This document shows, piece by piece, positions 57,862 through 64,000 of a stretch of DNA of 64,000 nucleotides (position 1 is its first letter; each line of letters starts with the position of its first letter). Origin of the DNA: Coptis chinensis (taxonomy: Eukaryota; Streptophyta; Magnoliopsida; Ranunculales; Ranunculaceae). The notes under the pieces were generated by a model. The model was not told where the DNA came from, did not search any database, and saw nothing but the letters and a program-made list of their open reading frames with translations. The stretch lies in contig CM027385.1 of assembly GCA_015680905.1 (NCBI GenBank), positions 28,931,001 through 28,995,000 on the forward strand. Reading direction: 5' to 3'. Both the position numbers and the translations under genes were made by a program.

Positions 57862-58971
57862 CTAGAGGTTTACCCCCTCCCCCAAGATCACACCACATCC
57901 AAGTCAACCATGCTTGACTGTTATCTTTTTGGTCAATGCATGTAAAGAGACTTCATTGCCATTTGCCCTTTTAATAGTTTTCTAGCTTTACCCCCTCCCT
58001 CAGGAACTTAAGCCAATTAGCTTTATCCCCCCAGTTCTTTTATCTAGAGGTTTACCTCCCATAACTTAGGCCAATTAGCTCTACCCCCACCCCCCCAAGA
58101 GCACAACACATCCAAGTCAGCTGAGTTTGACCGTAATGTTTTTGGTAAAGACAAATGAAAAAACTCTAATGCCCTTTTTCTAGGTATAATTACATAAATA
58201 CCCTGTGACTTGGGCGAAGACAAAATTGGAATTCAAATCATCTAGGACACATGTCATGATCTTGTGAACTCTATCCAACGGCTACCACCAATCCTTATCA
58301 AATGACATCCACACCCTTAACATTATAAAATTACACCACTACCATCATTGTAGCATTATCTTCTCCAAGTCATGCACCACTACCACATAAAAAGACTTCA
58401 TTGCCCTTTCACGGTTGGTTTTCTCCTAGCATACATGTAACTTTTAACAACCATGAGGGTAATTATGTAGTTTCATAATGTTAAGGGTGTGGATGTCATT
58501 TGATAAGGATTGGTGGTAGCCGTCAGATAGAGTTCACAAGATCATGACATGTGTCCTAGATGATTTGAATTCTAATTTTGTATTTGCCAAAGTCACAGGA
58601 TATTTATGTAATTATACCTAGAAAAGGGCATTAGAGTCTTTTCATTTGTCTTGACAAAAAACATCAAGGTCAAACTCAGTTGACTTGGATGTGTTGTGGT
58701 CTTGGGGGGTAAACTTCTAGATGAAAGAACTGGGTGGGGGGATTGGCCTAAGTTCTGGGGAGGTAAACCTCTAGATGAAATAACTGGGGGGATAAAGCCA
58801 ATTGGCCTAAGTTTAGTTTTTTTTTTTTTTTTTGGGGTGAGTGGTAAAACTAGAAAACTATTAAAAGGATAAAGGGCAATGAAGTCTTTTTATATGCATT
58901 GACCAAAAAGATAACAGTCAAGCATGGTTGACTTGGATGTGGTGTGATATTGGATGGGGGTCAAGCTAGAA
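57862..58971. repeat. Fold-back element, 1.1 kb near-palindrome
   Basis: Left arm 57862-58335 and right arm 58466-58971 are reverse complements with scattered mismatches, for example CACATCCAAGTCAACCATGC on the left and its complement near 58920, separated by a loop of about 130 bp. The motif CTAGAGGTTTACC followed by CACATCCAAGTCA recurs within each arm. No coding sequence. The size fits a Foldback-type or large MITE element. A terminal target duplication was not identified. Confidence 0.88.
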
Positions 58972-59039
58972 AAACTGATATTTTTTTGTTCAACCATGAA
59001 CATTTTTGCTACAAAAAATACTTGATTGGCCAGAGTTTA

Positions 59040-59900
59040 TTTCATTGCCCGAAGCCTCACAATAATCATCTAGAATTTTCTTAAAGTGTATTCCTTTTGA
59101 ATTTAATACCATGGATGTCACCACTCCTCTAAGCTTTACCAATCATTCTAGACACGGCTTCAGAAACATTAATGAAGAGATATAGAGATAGGGGATCTCC
59201 CTGTCTAGCTCCAACCTCTTTCAAGACAAATATGATTAAGATGAACACTATTAAGAAAAATTCTAAAAGACACAAAAGACAAACACTTATTTATTAAATA
59301 AATCCATTTTCTACTGAAACCTAGTTTTTCAAAAATAACACTAAAAAAAGTCGACTTCACTCTAGACCATATCCATTTTTAGAGCCATCCAACCTTGTTT
59401 ATGCTTGTATATTCTCTTCATATTGTAGAACACCTCACTTGCTAAACCAAACATTATGTCCAATGTTTATCCCCTCTATGCAAGTGGGAAAAATGATTTT
59501 ATGCAGATGATTTTTTTTAAAATAATATTGTTAGTGAAATTGCATAAGCTGATAGGTGTAAACTTTGAAATATAATCAGGAGATGATATTTTTATTTGGA
59601 AAGAGAGAAATGAAGGTTTCATTATATTTGGGATGAAGTTCCCCAAATCTAAAGAAATTTTGAACGCATATATTCCACAATAATATAAAACTGAGAATGT
59701 CCCAACGTTTGTAATAGAAGACACCTTGAAAGCCATTTGGGGCAGGTGCTTTGAGGGCACCTAGTTTTGTTCTTGGCAACTAACCAAATATCTTTAGGAG
59801 AAGGAATAACAATAAGGATAGAATTCTCCATTTCAATAAAGATATAAGTCATATGAACATGTACATTGAGGCATGGTTGAAAATTTCCCAAGCTCAATTT
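59040..59900 (-). pseudogene. LINE reverse transcriptase remnant
   Basis: The minus strand shows, in order, KAPAPNGFQGVFYYKRWDI (59767 downward), TPISLCNFTNNIILK (about 59560) and GARQGDPLSLYLFINVSEAV (about 59200 downward). These correspond to the conserved finger, FRPISLCN and RQGDPLSPYLF blocks of plant LINE RT. Frames change between blocks and no YADD active-site motif is seen, so it is dead. It is not contiguous with the LINE at 10588-15430. Confidence 0.8.
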
Positions 59901-62900
59901 TTCTCACCGACCCGATTTAATCACCAACCAAATAGATCGATTAATTAGCACAATAGACTGATTTCTCACCAAACTGAGAAAAAAATCACTGAAAATATAA
60001 GTTCCCCACGCAAAAAAACAAGTACATAAAATTAACAATTGGATTTCGAAACCAGATTAATAATAAAATAACATAATCAACACACAAAGTTACGAGTTTA
60101 TTTATTCTCTCTTCTCTCTCCTTCTTATTTCTTTAAATATTTAACATGATTGTTATGTTTGACATCTCTGTACGTAGTACTCCAAAATTGAGTTGGGGTG
60201 GATGTGATTATGAGAATTTGTGAAGATATTCGAAGAGAGGACAAAGAAAATCATGTGCCCGGAAAAAAAGGAATAAAATCTATAGTGGAGCATGGATCTC
60301 AATTTAGTTTGGTCGTTAAAGACTTAACGATGGAACAAATTTGTGACATTCTTAAAATTGTCGATATAAACCGTGAATGTTCGAACCAACACAGTGTCTT
60401 TTCGTAATAACACAATGACTTTTCGAAAGGACGTACATTTTCGGCATAAAGTGACGTTTTGAACCGTTGCCTCTTTCCAAATGTCGCACTTTTTCGGCAT
60501 AATGCAACATTTCGAATTGTTATACTATTTCAGAAAAGTTTTTCTCTCTTTATTGTTTCAAGTGAAACTGTTAAGCCTTATGAGCCCAAACGGATTAGGT
60601 CTTGTTAAGAAATTGGTTGTCCAAAAAGAATATACACTACACACACCTAGCCATGCCCAAGTCCCAACCCAACCCAATCAGACGGTGACGCGCGCATGTG
60701 TTTCTTGTTGAGCTTGCTTGCATTCCATCTCCACGGAAAATTAGTGGTACCCCTTGGGGCCCAACCCAAGTAACCTCAATTAGGCTTTATAAACTCAACA
60801 ACTCTTTAATCTTCTTCCCATGTAGGACTAAGTGTTTTTCACACCTATTTCTCAACCATTTCATCTCAAGTGGGTGAAGTTGTGTAAGTGGGAGTTTCAA
60901 AGTGTTTTGAAGTGAGGTTCACCATAAATTGTTTGGAGCTTGAATGGTTGGGAGTTTTAGAAGAAAGGAAGGTAGATTTCTTTGGTTTTAGAACTTGTAT
61001 TGGTTAACTCTATTGTATTGAATAAGTTTGTAAATACTAAGTTGTTTAAATTGTTGGAAACACAAACTTGAAAGAAATGAAATGATTGATTGATTGAAAG
61101 AAAGAGCAATAAAGAAAGAAATGACTGCGATTGAATGAAGAACAAAAAGTAAACAACTTGATTGAAAATGAAGAACAAAAAGTAATTAAACAACTTGATT
61201 GAAAATGAAGAACAAAAAGTCAATGACTAGAAAATAAATCTTACATGATACTAGAATAAGTCTAGGTGCATTCTCTCTCCCTAACTTTTGGTTCTTATAC
61301 CCCTGCTTTTACAAAAAACTGATTTGCCCTCTCCTATTACATTTGAGACGCCTCACCATTTGCTTTATGCTTTTGCTTTTTGATTTCTTCTTGAGCAATA
61401 TAGGTTTTAGTGAAAGCCTTCTTTTGTGTCAAGGAAATCTATCTCTGGTCTTCTGAGTTAAGGACTTGACTTTCAGCTCTCTGATTTTGAGTCCTTGACC
61501 TTTTACTTTTTCAGCACTTTTTCATAGCAGCTTCGGGTCTTCATAATAAGGGTAAATAAGGCTTATTTTGATGCTAAGATGCAGCTTTTATGATATATAA
61601 GTGGTCTGAATTGCTCTGTAACCTGAAAAAAGCAATAAAAACTATGAGTTGTCTTTTCATTATGCGTAAGAAAGGCTGTAATGCAGTAATATAAGAGTAA
61701 TAAAACACACATTTGGGAGTTGGTCAGTGGTAACTTGGGAGACAATCAAATTTATCATTCATTTCTCAATGGATTTGTGCAATTCCAAGTCCTATGTGTT
61801 CACAACACTATAGACTTTCAATTGCAACCCATTTTTTCTAACAATAAGAATTTTGCCGAGGGGAATGTTGATGAAGGACTTTAGGGATGTTCAAAATGCA
61901 ATAGTAGTTTTAATTGTTGTTACTTATATATTTGGCAGAAACTCCTCAAATGAGATTAGACTATGTTCTGCCATAAACAATCAAGTAAAATGAGCAAGGC
62001 AGTGTTGCTGCCATCTTTATCGATCTCCCTGTGTCAAGCTCAAATTACAGTTACTCAACAAGGGTTGATTTAAATTTTGCCCTTCAATAGTGTATAGGCT
62101 GAAGATGCATAGATGCAATGCAAACATTTACGAACCAAAACCTACTATTGTGATTTTTCTCAATATAGAGGAAAACTACGGTGCATGTGCGTAACTAGTG
62201 CAACCACATAGTAATAGAGCAACTATGCGAGAAGATCTAACAAATGAAAAAAATTCTATTGATCGATCTTCTCAACTTCTGTCTCTTTTATTTTATGACA
62301 ACTACGTCGTCTTTTTCTCTGTCATCATTTGGTATTGCCTTTTACTTTTTGAAATTGTATGTTGTTGTCTACCTTGGATTGTCATAATGGTACTTTTACA
62401 AAATGTGGAACACTTAGCATATCAGGCCAATGCTTTTGTGGATAAGTGACTTGAGTTTCCATCTAGATTGTTAGTCGTTGCTTAGTTCTGTACTAGCTTC
62501 TTTTTCATATGCTGCAACCATAACTTTTGCTGCGTGAAACTAAGATGGACAAGCCTACAAACCTAGTCCATATGATATTGTATGTCGTAATCACTCGCTT
62601 GAATTAGAAACACGGAGATCAATCAAGACTCTAAACAAAAACTACGAAAGATTACTAACGTGAAACCAAATGTGTTTAGGATTAGACTAAAGAATTGGCT
62701 AAGGAGACGTGCAATAAGGATGTAGTGCTTTTGGAAACTAATACAAGGCATGCAATGTAACAAGCCCGTTAAGCTTGGTTATAGGATAGTGTAGGTGCGT
62801 CTATACATCTTAATATTTACTTGAATATGGTGATTGTTTACGTTATCATGTCCGATCCATAACCTCGAATAGTAAGCTTTTGTATACTAATGTTGATGGT

Positions 62901-62990
62901 TTACCTATAAAATTGTCATTAGAATGTTGGCATTGATCACAATGCATGCTTTGAGAACTTTCACCAAGTACTATTCAAACATCGAGTTTG
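59901..62990. other. Intergenic, no recognised gene
   Basis: Frames at 60198-60407, 60957-61223 and 62198-62449 have no domain I recognise. I see a small tandem repeat (separate entry) and otherwise AT-rich sequence. Confidence 0.5.
61130..61235. repeat. Three-unit tandem repeat, about 37 bp
   Basis: AATGAAGAACAAAAAGTAA followed by ACAACTTGATTGAA recurs three times (61134, 61169, 61206 approximately). Confidence 0.8.
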
Positions 62991-63207
62991 TGTTGGAGTA
63001 ACAATTTATTACAGTACGTAGTATACTTAGAAAGTATATTGTAATCTTAACAAGTGTATCGTAATCTTTCTCTAGATATATAGATCTCTTATAATCATTC
63101 TTATAATAATGGGAGATCTTATGTATTCATAGAATACTTCTTGTATATATACCCCCTTGATATATCAATAAAGATTATCAGAAATATTCATTCAAACATC
63201 TTTGACA
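62991..63207 (+). repeat. 5' LTR of a third Ty1/copia element
   Basis: TGTTGGAGTAACAATTTATT ... CATCTTTGACA, 217 bp with TG...CA ends, directly followed by a primer-binding site. TATATATACCC at about 63145-63156 is a likely TATA region. The matching 3' LTR lies outside the window, so the left border rests on the TGTTG start alone. Confidence 0.78.
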
Positions 63208-63221
63208 TAGTATCAAGAGCC
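63208..63221 (+). other. Primer-binding site of the third copia element
   Basis: TAGTATCAAGAGCC directly follows the LTR and resembles TGGTATCAGAGCC. It marks the 3' border of the LTR. Confidence 0.7.
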
Positions 63222-63395
63222 AACTCCGATTTCCTTTCCACTACTTCATTACTATAGGAATCAGAGCCTTTTTTTGTGTTTGGTTTCTTTTTCTGGTCAT
63301 ATAATACAATTATATTAGATTGTATTTATTACCTTTCTTACTTATCGCTGTTTTCAATCTATTGATCTAGTTCATTGTTTGTGTTCTATATCATA

Positions 63396-64000
63396 ATGAC
63401 CGAATTAAATTCCAATAATGATTCCGGTATTGTGCCTGCTCTTTATATGAAAGAAATGTCCTCACTAATTACTCCATAACGACTTGATGGTACTAATTAC
63501 ATTGAGTGGTCATTGAATGCGCAGAACAAGATCAGGGGTAGAAAATATTGGGGCTTTATGTCTGGTACTAAGGTTGCTCCAACAGACAAAAATTCTGAGG
63601 AATATGAAGCTTAGGAGGACGAGAACTGTTTGGTCAAGTCTTGGCTCCTTGATGCAATGACCAGGGACATCAGGTCAATTTTTCTTCGCTTGTCTACGAC
63701 CAATGAAATCTGGGAAACTACCAAACAAACTTACTCAGTCAGCCAAGATGCATCTAAGGGTTATCAGTTATATTGTGAGGTAATTTATGTCCACCAAAAT
63801 GGAGGTTCTGTTATTCCTTATTTTGGAAAACTATAAAAATTATGGCAGGAATTCGATGCTATTGAAGATTGCACTATGGAGTGTGCCAATGACATTAAGA
63901 AATATACCACAAAGGTTAATTCTCAGCGTGTGTATGTTTTCTTGGCCGGTCTTGATTCTCATTTGGATAGGGGTTTGTGGTTGTGTTCTTGCTATTAAGC
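63396..64000 (+). pseudogene. Copia gag, interrupted and cut by the window end
   Basis: ATG 63396 begins a copia gag (MTELNSNNDSG). Frame 3 breaks at TAA 63477 just before RLDGTNYIEWSLNAQNKIRG, and at TAG 63612 before ENCLVKSWLLDAM, STTNEIWETTKQTYS and, after another stop near 63834, EFDAIEDCTMECANDI and VFLAGLDSHLD. The order and motifs match the UBN2/retrotran-gag domain of copia elements. Confidence 0.85.

Noticed and set aside
60198-60407. 69-codon ORF as a small gene
   Set aside because: No recognised domain, no splice partner and no conserved motif.
1-64000. CRISPR arrays, phage-like or defence systems
   Set aside because: The tandem repeats are minisatellites or LTR repeats, and the gene structure is plant nuclear.

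Overview
This window is nuclear DNA of a flowering plant, almost certainly a eudicot. It contains intron-rich plant genes (a STRUBBELIG-family receptor kinase and an O-fucosyltransferase), a CLE peptide gene, and dense nested LTR retrotransposons, LINEs, hAT, PIF/Harbinger and MITE elements. I cannot name the species. I see no bacterial-type operons, CRISPR arrays, rRNA or tRNA genes.

Layout. 1-10587: a decayed Ty3/gypsy chromovirus (+ strand). Its integrase is split by a 3.6 kb TG...CA insertion (4575-8182) that looks like a giant solo LTR. 10588-15430: a broken minus-strand LINE (zf-RVT and RNase H) split by a second copy of that 3.5 kb element (11676-15192). 15431-20857: small transposable elements, including a 754 bp hAT derivative with an 8 bp target duplication and a 130 bp poly(A)-tailed retroposon. 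20858-21079: an intact CLE peptide gene (minus). 23685-28429: a PIF/Harbinger-derived locus. It carries a broken Myb/SANT ORF1 between 1.6 kb, nearly identical inverted-repeat arms, and is a natural hairpin-RNA candidate. 28911-35457: a 10-exon O-fucosyltransferase gene (minus), which I could splice into an uninterrupted 663-residue frame. 35901-55797: a 16-exon STRUBBELIG-RECEPTOR FAMILY gene (minus), spliced into an uninterrupted 716-residue frame. Two of its introns have been inflated by complete but decayed Ty1/copia elements (38129-43923 sense, 47061-52505 antisense), by a truncated LINE with a 26 bp target duplication, and by a Mutator-type MITE inside the second copia. 56847-57548: a Harbinger-type MITE. 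57862-58971: a 1.1 kb fold-back element. 59040-59900: LINE reverse-transcriptase debris. 62991-64000: the start of a third copia element that runs off the window.

How the parts relate. Only three genes look functional: CLE, O-fucosyltransferase and SRF. SRF and the O-fucosyltransferase lie head to tail on the minus strand with 443 bp between the SRF stop and the next ATG. Everything else is transposon material. All the retroelement coding regions seen whole carry stops, frameshifts or insertions. The features most worth follow-up are the Harbinger inverted repeat as a possible trans-silencing locus, and the SRF gene that keeps an open frame across about 20 kb of transposon-loaded introns. Exon coordinates come from reading splice sites and reading-frame continuity by eye, with no transcript evidence.
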